Shown here: in pieces, positions 31,378 to 46,894 of the stretch
Position numbering within the stretch: the first letter of the stretch is position 1
How the letters are laid out: each line of letters starts with the position of its first letter
Origin: Hormiphora californensis
Taxonomy: Eukaryota > Ctenophora > Tentaculata > Cydippida > Pleurobrachiidae
Assembly (NCBI GenBank): GCA_020137815.1
Contig: CM035355.1
Span: 905,451-969,450 of the forward strand
Direction: 5' to 3'
DNA length: 64,000 nucleotides
Program-made: the position numbers and the translations under genes
Notes under the pieces: generated by a model
The model's input: the letters and a program-made list of their open reading frames with translations, nothing else
Databases searched by the model: none
What the model was told of the DNA's origin: nothing

Positions 31378-31860
31378 ACACTACACGCACAGTGCAGTTG
31401 CAGAAGAAGGCAGCAAGATCGGTCGGTCGGTTTGTGTGTAGGCTGGAGCAATACTTAGGCAATACCTCGCTCCAAATATGGAATAATCGGTCTCGCGCGG
31501 CGCGTGACGCGCACGAAAATGCTGTACTTTGCACTTAACGACGCGCAGCAAATGTAGTTCTTTTTGCGTTTCTCGCCGGTTGTTTGGTACCTCTCAGACG
31601 GTCATACACACACAGGGCCCGATTTGTGAAAAACACACAGCCCCATTTCCCGACTGCCCTTACTTTATGCTATAATTCATTATTTATTGCTAATTTATGC
31701 TGCTCTTTATTGATTTGCTCATTTTCACATGTTTTGACAATGATTGTTTACACTCCGACTCCCACTTTTCTGAAAACAGTATGTTGCTACCCTTGATATT
31801 ACCCCGTGCTATTTCTCTCTGATAATTGCTATCACTGTTAACATCCTACTATTATAGACT
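31378..31860. promoter_or_regulatory. Divergent promoter region, kinase-like gene and anoctamin
   Basis: 483 bp separate the two outward-facing start codons, so both promoters should lie here. CG-rich motifs (CGCGCGGCGCGTGACGCGCA) occur around 31495-31515, then an AT-rich half. No specific factor site is claimed. Confidence 0.45.
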
Positions 31861-33810
31861 ATGACACATATCGAGTTAGCGGCACTATTTCCTGAAGTGG
31901 ACGGATCCACCCCTCTCTCAGCTGGAACCTCAACCCGACCCCAACCATCTCTCATACTAGTGCTGTCATCTACCTCAAAATCAAAGGAAATCCAGTCAGA
32001 TCTCACGAAACTAGGAATTTCCTGTTATTTTGAAAACTCTGGCAATCGAACATTTGCCTGCCTATATCTAAATGAGAAGAGTGCTTCTGATCTAGCTGAG
32101 AAGTTCTGTTATCATGTTCCAACCCGAACAATAAACGTCTCCAAGGGTGCGTGGTGGGACAAGGTCTACTCGCTGTGGCAGTATGGTAGTTTCTGTTATG
32201 CTGGCTATTACACCCTCTCTGTTCCATACACCAGGGATCTAGGTGCTAGAAGTGAACTAAGTACAGTGAGGGTACAAGCAGAACTAATAGAGGCCACTCT
32301 GAGAGAAGCTGGGTTTCTGGAGGGGTGGTCAGAGCATGTAATGGATACATTCGTCCCCCACACTCCCTCAGTCGACACATTAATGGGCGACTCCAGGTTG
32401 TTTCCCCTTCATTCCTTCAGAGACTACTTCGGTGAGGAGCTGGCTTACGTGTACGGGTGGAGTAACTTCTGGGTGGTTCGAGGTCTCCTCCCTATCTCTC
32501 TATTCGCTGTCCTGTCCTTCATCTATGGGTTGGTAGAGGTGGCTAACAAGCACAACAAAGTGCTGCTTGGGGAGGTCAGTAGCTTCTGGAAGATTATTAG
32601 ACTCCTAATTAACCACCCCATGACAGACGCGTATGCCATGTTCATGGTATTGTGGGCGGCTGTCTGCCAATACTCGTGGTCTAAATCCCAGCCCAAACTG
32701 GGGATACAATGGGGAGTTAGTACCTACAACCTAGAGGAGCACACACTAAGGAGGGGAAAGAAGCGACCTGTAATGATTCCTAAACTACTGATTTCAATGT
32801 TGGGGTTTATCTTTGCAGCCGTTATTGGCTCAGCCCTGTTTGTCCTGACTGAGATTGTAATGAGAGTGATGCTGAATAAACTGGAGTTCAAAGGGATGAT
32901 AAACGAGTATAAGACAACTATAATATCTTTCATTTGTTCCCTATTCTACTCTGTCCTGAACATTATATCCAGTATCTGGTTAATTCCCATCTGTTCCAGA
33001 TTCCTCACAGATCTAGAACACCACAGATTCCTTTCCTTCTACAACTCCAGTTTGGTACTCAAAGTGACCGGATATAACCTTGTCTCCTCCTATTTCTACC
33101 TGGCCTATCTCACATTTGATATCAACAGATGGTTAGCAGACCAACTAGATACAGATCTAGATGCAGGACTGGACGACTGTAAGAACGGGATATGTTCTAT
33201 CACCATCATCCAACAACTAGTTATCCAAATGTTAGTCCTCCGTCTAGTTCCACTGGGTAAAGCATTCTGTATGTGGTTGTACAGTGTAGTGGTCAAGTCC
33301 CGTGATACTACAAGTACAACATCCCCTACAAGTTCACATGATCTCAGCTACATTCTGGAGAACTACCAAAGTGCCAGGAACACAACCACAATATTCAACA
33401 TGAGTGATAGAGTCCTGATGTATGGGTATGTGGTGATATTCTCCTACCATTTCCCACCAGCAGCTCCCCTGGCCCTGTTGTTGGAGGTGCTAGTTACCAA
33501 ATTAGAGATACAACTCCTCACCCGATCTCAGAGACCCAGTCCCCGGAGATGCAGCAATATGGAAACTTGGGATGGGGTGGTGTATCTTATAAACACTATC
33601 GGTATCCTAACTAACTCGTTTCTCTTTTCTAAGATGGTGGCAGATGGTAGTAGCAGTGTGTTACTGATTGTTCAGAACTGTCTAGTGGTTTTGTGTACCC
33701 TGATATTTGTACAGAAGCATAGTGCGGGGGATGGGGTTCAGCATATGTTGCATAGACAACACAACGCTACTGCTGCACGTGTCGACAAACAACAGGCAAC
33801 CACCTTGTGA
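31861..33810 (+). CDS. Anoctamin (TMEM16) family membrane protein, ANO8/ANO10-like
   Basis: Anoctamins are calcium-activated chloride channels and/or lipid scramblases; the ANO10 branch acts mainly on intracellular membranes. This 649-residue, intronless gene has an N-terminal cytosolic domain, then about ten hydrophobic segments starting near residue 205 (WVVRGLLPISLFAVLSFIYG). Family marks are FGEELAYVYGW, MVLWAAVCQYSW, NEYKTTIISFICSLFYSVLN, TDLEHHR, the segment DDCKNGICSITIIQQLVIQM, and near the end GYVVIFSYHFPPAAPLALLL with the following KLEIQLLTRSQRP. ATG 31861 is the first start. The 3' end runs straight into the 22-bp satellite: the stop at 33808-33810 lies about 5 bp before the array. 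Absence of introns in a spliced neighbourhood could mean retroposition. Confidence 0.92.
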   Translation: MTHIELAALFPEVDGSTPLSAGTSTRPQPSLILVLSSTSKSKEIQSDLTKLGISCYFENSGNRTFACLYLNEKSASDLAEKFCYHVPTRTINVSKGAWWDKVYSLWQYGSFCYAGYYTLSVPYTRDLGARSELSTVRVQAELIEATLREAGFLEGWSEHVMDTFVPHTPSVDTLMGDSRLFPLHSFRDYFGEELAYVYGWSNFWVVRGLLPISLFAVLSFIYGLVEVANKHNKVLLGEVSSFWKIIRLLINHPMTDAYAMFMVLWAAVCQYSWSKSQPKLGIQWGVSTYNLEEHTLRRGKKRPVMIPKLLISMLGFIFAAVIGSALFVLTEIVMRVMLNKLEFKGMINEYKTTIISFICSLFYSVLNIISSIWLIPICSRFLTDLEHHRFLSFYNSSLVLKVTGYNLVSSYFYLAYLTFDINRWLADQLDTDLDAGLDDCKNGICSITIIQQLVIQMLVLRLVPLGKAFCMWLYSVVVKSRDTTSTTSPTSSHDLSYILENYQSARNTTTIFNMSDRVLMYGYVVIFSYHFPPAAPLALLLEVLVTKLEIQLLTRSQRPSPRRCSNMETWDGVVYLINTIGILTNSFLFSKMVADGSSSVLLIVQNCLVVLCTLIFVQKHSAGDGVQHMLHRQHNATAARVDKQQATTL

Positions 33811-33812
33811 AG

Positions 33813-36800
33813 GATGATGACGACACAATGTGGGTACAATGGCGACACAATGTGGACAAAATGACGACACAATGTGGATACAATGACGACACAATGTGAA
33901 TACAATGACGACACAATGTGAATACAATGACGACACAATGTGGATACAATGACGACACAATGTGTGGATACAATGACGACACAATGTGTGGATACAATGA
34001 CGACACAATGTGGATACAATGACGACACAATGTGGATACAATGACGACACAATGTGTGGATACAATGACGACACAATGTGGATACAATGACGACACAGTG
34101 TGGATACAATGACGACACAATGTGGATACAATGACGACACAATGTGAATACAATGACGACACAATGTGGATACAATGACGACACAATGTGTGGATACAAT
34201 GACGACACAATGTGTGGATACAATGACGACACAATGTGGATACAATGACGACACAATGTGGATACAATGACGACACAATGTGTGGATACAATGACGACAC
34301 AATGTGGATACAATGACGACACAGTGTGGATACAATGACGACACAATGTGGATACAATGACGACACAATGTGGATACAATGACGACACAATGTGGATACA
34401 ATGACGACACAATGTGGATACAATGACGACACAATGTGGATACAATGACGACACAATGTGGATACAATGACGACACAATGTGGATACAATGACGACACAA
34501 TGTGGATACAATGACGACACAATGTGGATACAATGACGACACAATGTGGGTACAATGACGACACAGTGTGGATACAATGACGACACAATGTGGATACAAT
34601 GACGACACAATGTGGATACAATGACGACACAATGTGGATACAATGACGACACAATGTGGATACAATGACGACACAATGTGGATACAATGACGACACAATG
34701 TGGGTACAATGACGACACAGTGTGGATACAATGACGACACAATGTGGATACAATGACGACACAATGTGGATACAATGACGACACAATGTGGATACAATGA
34801 CGACACAATGTGGATACAATGACGACACAATGTGGATACAATGACGACATAATGTGGATACAATGACGACATAATGTGGATACAATGACGACACAATGTG
34901 GATACAATGACGACACAATGTGTATACAATGACGACACAATGTGGATACAATGACGACACAATGTGGGTACAATGACGACACAATGTGGATACAATGACG
35001 ACACAATGTGGATACAATGACGACACAATGTGGATACAATGACGACACAACGTGTGGATACAATGACGACACAATGTGGATACAATGACGACACAATGTG
35101 GATACAATGACGACACAATGTGGATACAATGACGACATAATGTGGATACAATGACGACATAATGTGGATACAATGACGACACAATGTGGATACAATGACG
35201 ACACAATGTGGATACAATGACGACACAATGTGGATACAATGACGACACAATGTGGATACAATGACGACACAATGTGTGGATACAATGACGACACAATGTG
35301 GATACAATGACGACATAATGTGGATACAATGACGACACAATGTGGATACAATGACGACACAATGTGTGGATACAATGACGACACAATGTGGATACAATGA
35401 CGACACAATGTGGATACAATGACGACACAATGTGGATACAATGACGACACAATGTGGATACAATGACGACACAATGTGGATACAATGACGACACAATGTG
35501 GATACAATGACGACACAATGTGGATACAATGACGACACAATGTGGATACAATGACGACACAATGTGGATACAATGACGACACAATGTGGATACAATGACG
35601 ACACAATGTGGATACAATGACGACACAATGTGGATACAATGACGACACAATGTGGATACAATGACGACACAATGTGGATACAATGACGACACAATGTGGA
35701 TACAATGACGACACAATGTGGATACAATGACGACACAATGTGGATACAATGACGACACAATGTGGATACAATGACGACACAATGTGGATACAATGACGAC
35801 ACAATGTGGATACAATGACGACACAATGTGGATACAATGACGACACAATGTGGATACAATGACGACACAATGTGGATACAATGACGACACAATGTGTGGA
35901 TACAATGACGACACAATGTGGATACAATGACGACATAATGTGGATACAATGACGACACAATGTGGATACAATGACGACACAATGTGTGGATACAATGACG
36001 ACACTATGTGTGGATACAATGACGACACTATGTGTGGATACAATGACGACACAATGTGGATACAATGACGACACAATGTGGATACAATGACGACATAATG
36101 TGGATACAATGACGACATAATGTGGATACAATGACGACACAATGTGGATACAATGACGACACAATGCGGATACAATGACGACACTATGTGGATACAATGA
36201 CGACACAATGTGGATACAATGACGACACAATGTGGACAAAATGACGACACAATGTGGATACAATGACGACACAATGTGAATACAATGACGACACAATGTG
36301 AATACAATGACGACACAATGTGGATACAATGACGACACAATGTGTGGATACAATGACGACACAATGTGTGGATACAATGACGACACAATGTGGATACAAT
36401 GACGACACAATGTGGATACAATGACGACACAATGTGTGGATACAATGACGACACAATGTGGATACAATGACGACACAGTGTGGATACAATGACGACACAA
36501 TGTGGATACAATGACGACACAATGTGGATACAATGACGACACAATGTGGATACAATGACGACACAATGTGGATACAATGACGACACAATGTGTGGATACA
36601 ATGACGACACAATGTGGATACAATGACGACACAATGTGGATACAATGTTGATACAATGTGGATACAATGACGACACAATGTGGATACAATGACGACACGA
36701 TACATGTGGATACAATGACGACACAATGTGGATACAATGACGACACAATGTGGATACAATGACGACACAATGTGGATACAATGACGACACAATGTGGATA

Positions 36801-37621
36801 CAATGACGACATAATGTGGATACAATGACGACACAATGTGGATACAATGACGACACAATGTGTGGATACAATGACGACACTATGTGTGGATACAATGACG
36901 ACACTATGTGTGGATACAATGACGACACAATGTGGATACAATGACGACACAATGTGGATACAATGACGACATAATGTGGATACAATGACGACATAATGTG
37001 GATACAATGACGACACAATGTGGATACAATGACGACACAATGCGGATACAATGACGACACTATGTGGATACAATGACGACACAATGTGGATACAATGACG
37101 ACACAATGTGGATACAATGACGACACAATGTGTGGATACAATGACGACACAATGTGGATACAATGACGACACAATGTGGATACAATGACGACACAATGTG
37201 GATACAATGACGACACAATGTGGATACAATGACGACACTATGTGTGGATACAATGACGACACAATGTGGATACAATGACGACACAATGTGGATACAATGA
37301 CGACATAATGTGGATACAATGACGACATAATGTGGATACAATGACGACACAATGTGGATACAATGACGACACAATGCGGATACAATGACGACACTATGTG
37401 GATACAATGACGGCACAATGTGGATACAATGACGACACAATGTGGATACAATGACGACACAATGTGGATACAATGACGACACAATGTGGATACAATGACG
37501 ACACAATGTGGATACAATGACGACACAATGTGTGGATACAATGACGACACAATGTGGATACAATGACGACACAATGTGGATACAATGACGACACAATGTG
37601 GATACAATGACGACACAATGA
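33813..37621. repeat. 3.8-kb satellite array, 22-bp unit
   Basis: About 170 tandem copies of a 22-bp unit containing GACGACACAATGTGGATACA, with a common 24-bp variant (extra TG) and point variants (CATAATG, CACTATG, CACAGTG, CACAATGCGG). Variant blocks recur as larger units: the set with two CACTATGTGTGG, two CATAATG and CACAATGCGG units appears near 36000-36190, 36870-37070 and, shortened, 37230-37395. That implies segmental duplication inside the array. On the minus strand all three frames lack stops because 22 is not a multiple of 3 and the unit has no stop; the resulting long repetitive ORFs are not credible proteins. Confidence 0.97.
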
Positions 37622-38555
37622 TAACTCACCAGCACTGTAATGTATAATTGGCCATCTTTCTAAAGGGGTAGGAGGGTTGAGGAACTGTGTGTTGCATGGT
37701 GAATGAAGTGTGCGGAGAAATGAAAGACGATTTTTAAAGATGATGTATTATCATTATGGGCATGTTTACACGTCCTACATTGTATTGGGGGGGGGGGGAT
37801 TGCATGTATAAATAATGAAGTGTGTATTGTGTGTGTACTTGGTGTGTGGGATTGTGTGTGAACTGTTTTATAGATTTCTGTTTTAACAAACTCTGTTCCA
37901 AAATGCAAAACAAAAGGCGGTGTTTTATTGGAAACTATAAAACAAATTGGGATGGTATACATGGTAATACACTGGGTGTAGCATGTCCTGTCAGGGTCTC
38001 AACTCGCGTCTACACAGTGAGTTCTCTAGTTTGTATCAGACACCCTCAATTCACTCAGATAATAATTCTGAAAAGTGTGGAGTGCAAACTAGACAAACTG
38101 GTAGACGTGGGGGGCGGGACTGACAATATGTTTCACTGTTCAAGTAAAAAGGGTGATGAGGAATATATAATTGTGTAAAAAACATCACCACTATACTCAG
38201 ATTATATAGAATTATATATATCACGATATAGAAGTTGGAGGAATGTAATTAGTGTGTTATCCAACTCATTCATTCTGCTCTAGCAAAGCTTGGAATCTCG
38301 GCACTCACGCCTCATCTCTCTCTCTCTCTCTCTCACAAATTTAAATAAAGTGTACAAAGTAAAAACATGGGGGGAACAAACAAATAAGTTACCTAGATCT
38401 CTCTACCCGACACACCATATAAGGGAGGAACTATATTGATATAGTGGGTCAAGTCACACCTTATATCTGAACAATCTTCAAGCGACCATTATCTTCTGAA
38501 CAAAAATAGTTCGATTTTAAATAACAATTCCCAAAACAGAGTCCTCACTATGTCC
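37622..38555. other. No gene recognised
   Basis: This is the interval between the satellite and MED26. A plus-strand open frame at 37822-38178 has no recognisable motif, no clear splice context and probably no function. There are short CT tracts and AT-rich sequence; the MED26 3' untranslated region should lie at the right edge. Confidence 0.5.
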
Positions 38556-39977
<1,422 letters not shown>

Positions 39978-40495
39978 ACCCCAAAGCGAGGCGACAAGAC
40001 ATCATACGAAAGCGATCGCATCGACCGTGGCCTGACCTACCGGCCGCCCGCTCTCTACATTTGTGGGAGAGAGTACTCGCCCTCTCTCCTAGCTTACATC
40101 CCATTGGTGTAATTTCATCCAGTGCGGAAACTTCAAAAGACATAAACTGAGTCGCGCGCAATTTAATGCAAAACACGCGCGCGTTTGTGCAAAAATGGAA
40201 TTGCGCGTACGAAAACAGCCGATTTTCACTGAATTTGGATGGGGGACCTCTCATGGCCAGGTACTCCCCCACCTGAGACAGGGGAGGAAGAGTTGTTGAG
40301 GAAGGGGTGGGGGAGGTACTGGTAGAGTGGAAAAGGGAAGAGAAGACGAAAAAATTAAAAGGGACTAGGAGTTGCTGGGACTGGGAGGGAGTCTGACTCT
40401 CCCTCCCTCTCAGACTCTGAGTCAGAGGGAGTATGTCACACTGTGACACAGTGTTACTGTGAATCATATCATGTGACTCACACATTGACATGTTC

Positions 40496-40605
40496 CTTGT
40501 CTGTCAGCTCTCACACCGGGCCGAAGGCCCGGTGCGAGCTTACGCGAGCCCGAAGGGCGAGCGTAAGCGATAGACAGACAGCGATAGACAGACTGCGTAG
40601 CATGG
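40496..40605. repeat. Double GC-hairpin repeat, copy 2 (inverted)
   Basis: Reverse-complement counterpart of 27191-27295: CTTGTCTGTCAGCTC, then CACCGGGCCGAAGGCCCGGTG and CTTACGCGAGCCCGAAGGGCGAGCGTAAG, then GACTGCGTAGCATGG. Copy 2 has an extra GATAGACAGACA unit. Both stem-loops are kept. Confidence 0.8.
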
Positions 40606-40633
40606 CAACTCACACAGGGGTGAATAGTTTAAA

Positions 40634-40683
40634 AAATGGACTGCACGTTTCCTCTGAATTCCGAGGAAACGTACAGTCCATTT
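40634..40683. repeat. Short hairpin
   Basis: AATGGACTGCACGTTTCCTC faces GAGGAAACGTACAGTCCATT across an 8-bp loop, with one mismatch. Function unknown. Confidence 0.75.
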
Positions 40684-40935
40684 CAGCTGAAATGAGAGCA
40701 AATAGAAAGAGTTTCTTGTCGAGTAAGTTACTCAATAACGGTCTCAATTATAATTTCACAGTTTATATTTTTCTCAAATTATACGATCTGTTCTGAGTAG
40801 TGAGTGTTTCCTTATTTACATTCACGCAGCTGCCAGTGTCTCTCTATCTCTCTCTCTCTCTGTTTATACTGTCACTGATAATCCCACTCCACCCTGATCC
40901 AGCTAAATGTTTCCCTCAGCTCAGTCTCCTTTGCT

Positions 40936-43900
40936 TCAAAATTGTTCCTCAACCTGCATCTCCTCTGCCTCATCAGGAACTTCAGGGGCAGCAGCAGCAG
41001 AGTTACCAGCTGCAGAGTTACCAGCCTCAGGGGTGACACGGGCCGTTGTGTTGAGCATTATACGCCTTGAACTCATCTGAGATCTCAGGGATCTCCTGCT
41101 CTTTCGTTCCTGAAACAAGGGGGTTTCAGTCGGCAATGGTAGTGCAGAGAAGTCACTGAACTGGCAAGCGCAAAGATGACCAGTATAATGATAAAGGGTT
41201 TAACAAGTATATGTCTAGTTTGTAGGTTTACCTTGATCCCTGATTTGGTAAATTTGATGATGACTGTTACAAAGCCTGCCATCCACACCACCACTAGTAT
41301 TATGTGGAGTACAAACAGTGTGTAGTCAAAGGCTGTAGTGTCCTGAGATATTAGTTATCAGCAGATATAGTGATTTGTAACCTAGCGGTGCTAATCCGAT
41401 CATAACCAGGGCCCAGCCGGACAAGAAATCAAGTTAGTTTACAATTTTTCAGTTGTTTTCCATGGGTGGTACATCTAGTATTTACCTACTACCTGTACCC
41501 TAGAATATTCAGGAAATACACGGTCGCTTGTAGTGGGAAAACGGTAATGGAAAACGAAGATACAGTAAGACGACGCGCAACCGTGACCAATCAGGGCGCT
41601 AGTACGTGCTGACACATGAACTTTTTGCTGCGCGTTATGCACCGTGCGCGTCTCCTTACTGTATTTTGCGTTACCGTATTTTGACTGCAAGCAGCACTGA
41701 TACTAACCATTCCAGTCTCACTATCAGTATCAACTAACTCAGTAACCAGTGCCAGGGCCTGAGTGAGTGTGAGAAGTAGTGTTGCAACTATTTCAAAGAT
41801 GTTACACCAGTTCGCCAGGGCAGGTAGTCGTCCCTCTACTATAGTTGCTTTTCTGGGGGTGTGCGTTTATTTAGGGGAAGGTAGAGACTAATCGGGTCTT
41901 TTGTATTTGCAATTGTTTTCTATTGGCACAATTCGGGCACGATTCTCTTTGAGTTTGCAGATTTTTATGAATTACAGGAGAATGTTCTTGGTTAAGAACT
42001 GGTTTCAGATTATTGACATTTATATTTCAGATTCGGGGCCTGGCAAGGCCCCCCGACCCGAATATAACCCAAACTCAACCCATCCCCCCTAAAACATCCC
42101 CCCTAAAACTAAAACAACGGGGCCGAGCCGACAGGCCCTTAATACCAGATGAAAAAAAAACCATAAACCATAAACCATTCGGGGCCTGGCAAGGCCCCCC
42201 GACCCGAATATAACCCAAACTCAACCCATCCCCCCTAAAACATCCCCCCTAAAACTAAAACAACGGGGCCGAGCCGACAGGCCCTTAATACCAGATGAAA
42301 AAAAACCATAAACCATAAACCATAACCATAGACATTTTTAGAGTGAAAGTTTTGAAGCCCCCTGAAGTAGTAGAGAGGTGTTCTATGGCTCGTTGGAAAG
42401 GTCTCGAGGTCCCGCGACGTATAGGGGGTGTGGCGATGGCCATACCCAAACCTATAAGGGGTAGGACGCGAAAAATAGTCAAAATAAGGGGTATACAGAA
42501 CTCGGCAATTCAAAGGAGTAGAAAGGTTTTCTAGGGTGCGTTCGAAAGCTCTCGATCGACCTCGAGGTGCTGAAGTAATTGGAATGTAATTGGAAGTAAT
42601 TAAATGTAATTAAAATGTAATTACATGTAATTAAAGGGTAATAACATGTAATTAAAAGGTCTAAATGACCCCAAATGACAATTCAGACATATTTTGACAT
42701 ATTTGGAGGCCCTGAGACCAGCGGGTGGCAAAATTTAATCCGGTTTCGGGTCGGCTGACGTAAAAACTCCGCGTTTTGGTCGAGGTAAAACCATAAAACC
42801 ATAAAACCATAACCATAGATATTTTTAGAGTGAAAGTTTTGAAGCCCCCTGAAGTAGTAGAGAGGTGTTCTATGGCTCGTTGGAAGGGTCTCGAGGTCCT
42901 GCGACGTATAGGGGGTGTGGCGATGGCCATACCCAAACCTATAAGGGGTAGGACGCGAAAAAACAGTCAAAATAAGGGGTATACAGAACTCGGCAATTAG
43001 AAGGAGTAGAAAGGTGTTCTAGGGTGCGTTCGAAAGCTCTCGAGGTGCTGAAGTAATTGGAATGTAATTGGAAGTAATTACATGTAATTAAAATGTAATT
43101 ACATGTAATTATAGGGTAATTACACGTAATTAAAAGGTCTAAATGACCCCAAATGACAATTCAGACATAGGTTGACGTATTTGGAGGCCCTGAAACCAGC
43201 GGGTGGCAAAATTTAATCCGGTTTCGGGTCGGCTGACGTAAAAACTCCGCGTTTTGGTCGAGGTTAAACCATAACCATAACCATAGATATTTTTAGAGTG
43301 AAAGTTTTGAAGCCCCCTGAAGTAGTAGAGAGGTGTTCTATGGCTCGTTGGAAAGGTCTTGAGGTCCCGCGACGTATAGGGGGTGTGGCGATGGCCATAC
43401 CCAAACATATAAGGGGTAGGACGCGAAAAACAGTCAAAATAAGGGGTATACAGAACTCGGCAATTAGAAGGAGTAGAAAGGTGTTCTAGGGTGCGTTCGA
43501 AAGCTCTCGAGGTGCTGAAGTAATTGGAATGTAATTGGAAGTAATAACATGTAATTAAAATGTAATTACATGTAATTAAAGGGTAATTAAATGTAATTAA
43601 AAGGTCTAATTGACCCCAAATGACAATTCAGACATATTTTGACATATTTGGAGGCCCTGAGACCAGCGGGTGGCAAAATTTAATCCGGTTTCGGGTCGGC
43701 TGACGTAAAAACTCCGCGTTTTGGTCGAGGTATATTATCAACATTTATTCATTCACATAACAGGATCTTGAACCCCTTTCATTTTACTCATCACAAATCA
43801 CAGATCATGAGCACCAGAAACATGTGACCGCGGGAACGCGCCATTTTCCCAGGCGAATCTGCGCGCACAGATCAGCCCCGCAGTCACCGCGCCCTCCACA

Positions 43901-46804
43901 CTCGTTCTGTCCCACACACAATACAAAACCCAGATCGAACAAGACAAACAAAGAAATTGGAAACATGGTCTAATTAGTGGGAGTGTGTATAACGGATATA
44001 AGAGCTTACTGTTTACGTGCCAAAGCTTCATGTAAAGTTCTGTATGAGGTTAAAAGATTTCAATGGGTTCTCTCTCTCTCCCCCACACCGGGCTAATGAC
44101 ACCCAGAATTCGAAGAGTAATTGTACACCAACCCCCTAGTGTGCAAACTGTGTATTGTTGTTAAGAGTCACCACTAGTATACAATGTACAGTACTAGTAT
44201 TCTCATAACCCCATCTTGTCACCTATGTTCACTCACATGTATGGCTGTCTGATTATGATGAAAAACAACCAGATAATCGACATGGCAGTAATAACTCCTG
44301 CACTGTACAGTGGCTCCAGAAACGTTACCTGCAGGGATAGAGTTTAGTGGTTACCATGGTAACCCGGCTATTGGTTACCATAAAACCCCATATCAATCTG
44401 GGCACCGGCTATTGGTTACCATAGTTACCTGAGTTAACAAGATCATAATGAACTTCCTGAGCAGCAGGACGGGTTCACAAAACATTCCCTTGGAATTAAA
44501 TGATTCATAGAGGCCCCTGCAGGGAGAGGGAGATAATACATTTTCAGATGACAGGAGGTGTTTAGTAAATAAATAACTGCACAGTACTCTGTGAATTAAT
44601 TCACTTAGTTTAATTACCCGAACATGTCACTCTGTTTATCCTCAAGGTCAAATCTCCAGATCCTGAAGATTAGGAGAAGAAGAAAGACGATAACTCCAAA
44701 TATTACCACACACAAGATCGTTGCAAGAAACGCCAGCCCCTGAAAATATATGAAATGTTAAATTGGACAATGGGGTCTAAATACAAGGGCAAGTACATTT
44801 CATATGGTAAAATTGTGTTCGGTGATCTTGCGTCATATGTTGTGGAGTGATGTGACAAAACTGCAAAGGGTAACATGTGTTTTCTACCTGGAAATCGTAT
44901 TCGTAGCAGTTAACACTGTTATCATAAAACCACTGGTTATCAATAATCTTGGAGATGTCCTCATTGTACTTTACAGTTACTGTCTGGAAGATATTAAATG
45001 AAATTGACAGAGAATAAGGATCGGTTTATTAGCCGCATAATGAAGAAGCTTAGATTTCTCCTTCCGGCTGGACAAAATGATAGACGGGGTTTTTATTGTC
45101 TAGAAGAAGCTACAAGCAAGAATCCACACGGCACATACAACCCCCACACAACCCTCTCAACTACTAAACAAGAATCCACACAGCACATACAACCCCCACA
45201 CAACCCCCTCTACAAGCAAGAATCCACACGGCACATACAACCCCCACACAACCCCCTCTACTACTAAACAAGAATCCACACGGCACATACAACCCCCACA
45301 CAACCCCCTCTACTACTAAACAAGAATCCACACGGCACATACAACCCCCACACAACCCCCTCTACTACTAAACAAGAATCCACACGGCACATAAAACCCC
45401 CACACAACCCCCTCTACTACTAAACAAGAATCCACACAGCACATACAACCCCCACACAACCCCCTCTACTACTAAACAAGAATCCACACGGCACATACAA
45501 CCCCCACACAACCCCCTCTACTACAAGCAAGAATCCACACGGCACATACAACCCCCACACGACCCCATCTACTACTAAATCCCATTATCCAAGGAAGAAG
45601 CTACAAGCAAGAATCCCAACGTACCGTCATAGAGACCCAATCATCGCAGGAGTAGAATCTAACTGAAAGGGCCCCAACTGGAACAAACGCTATTAGCATG
45701 AACATAGTCCAGATTCTCCTCATACCTGTCTGCTTAGACCTAAATGATAACAGTTAATTATCATAGTTAATTATAGTTAATTACAGTTAATTAATAGTGC
45801 AGCGGGCAGGTAACTACATATTGTATCCAACCTGAGGTGAAGAGATTCAGCAGTCCTCATATCTTGATCTTCTTCAGCCCCATGATTCTTCTCCAGTGTC
45901 CGGATCTTCTCCGACTAAAATATTGGAGTTAGAAAACAACCTTTTTATGACTGATTTTAGCCGGAGTTACAGAGATTTCCGAATTCCCGAAGGTGCCCCA
46001 ACCTACCAATCCCTTGTCAACAGCCAGGACTACAATAGTTGTGATGATCGGCCATATGGAGGCAGTGGCCCAGTGGATATAGAACAAGGTCAGGGGGGAG
46101 AGGTCAGTCAAACACTCTGGAAAGGGGTTATTAGAGGGACTATTATATATATATGGTGAGTACAAGGTAGTACTATTAGCGGGACGAGTGTGGGATAATG
46201 TTATCAGATTGTTTTCAGGGACACTAGGATATCATAATGTTTGACTCCACAAAATAATCTGCGGAAATAAAAGGAAGGGATAGTTACCATGGTTACCATG
46301 GTTACCACTACTTACCAAGATCAAAGGACTGTGTATTCATCATGGATAGCTTGTATACATCACTTAGTTCTGAGAGGTAGGTCCCCCAGGCCGCTCTAAT
46401 TCCCAGAGTCAGGTAGAACATCTGAAGAGAGAGAGGGACAAGGTGAACATTGTATTCATAATACAGTCGGACCCCGATTTAGGGACACCCTCGGGGGAAA
46501 GGCTCTTTACTTGTCCACTAAATCGGGGTGTCCACTAAATCGGGGTCAAATAAGGTTAATTTCCTATATCGGGGGAAAAAAATCCTGTCCCTAAATCGGG
46601 GTGCCACTAAATCGGGGGCCCTAAATCGGTAAAATAATTATGATTGAGTTTTAGTTTGTGTATGAAAAATAACTTTCGTGATTGTCTTGGCAGTTAATCT
46701 TTGTCTGTGAAATTTCTCTATTGGTTTGGAAGTAAAATCTGCCCCATCGTGCTTGCTATGTTGTTCACAAGCAGCATTGTTCTCTCTCTCTCTCTCTCTC
46801 TCCC

Positions 46805-46894
<90 letters not shown>

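Noticed and set aside
33813-37621. CRISPR-like array
   Set aside because: The repeats are contiguous with no unique spacers, and the host is an animal genome.
33682-37635. Very long repetitive open frames (up to about 1,290 codons) on the minus strand
   Set aside because: They are by-products of a stop-free 22-bp satellite unit and exist in all three frames; period, composition and lack of any family signal argue against a protein.
37822-38178. 118-codon open frame between the satellite and MED26
   Set aside because: No recognisable motif, no splice context and AT-rich flanks; I cannot support it as a gene.
42343-43489. Repeated 63-90-codon open frames in the receptor-gene intron
   Set aside because: They recur because the 470-490-bp unit is tandemly repeated; they lie within an intron flanked by phase-consistent exons.
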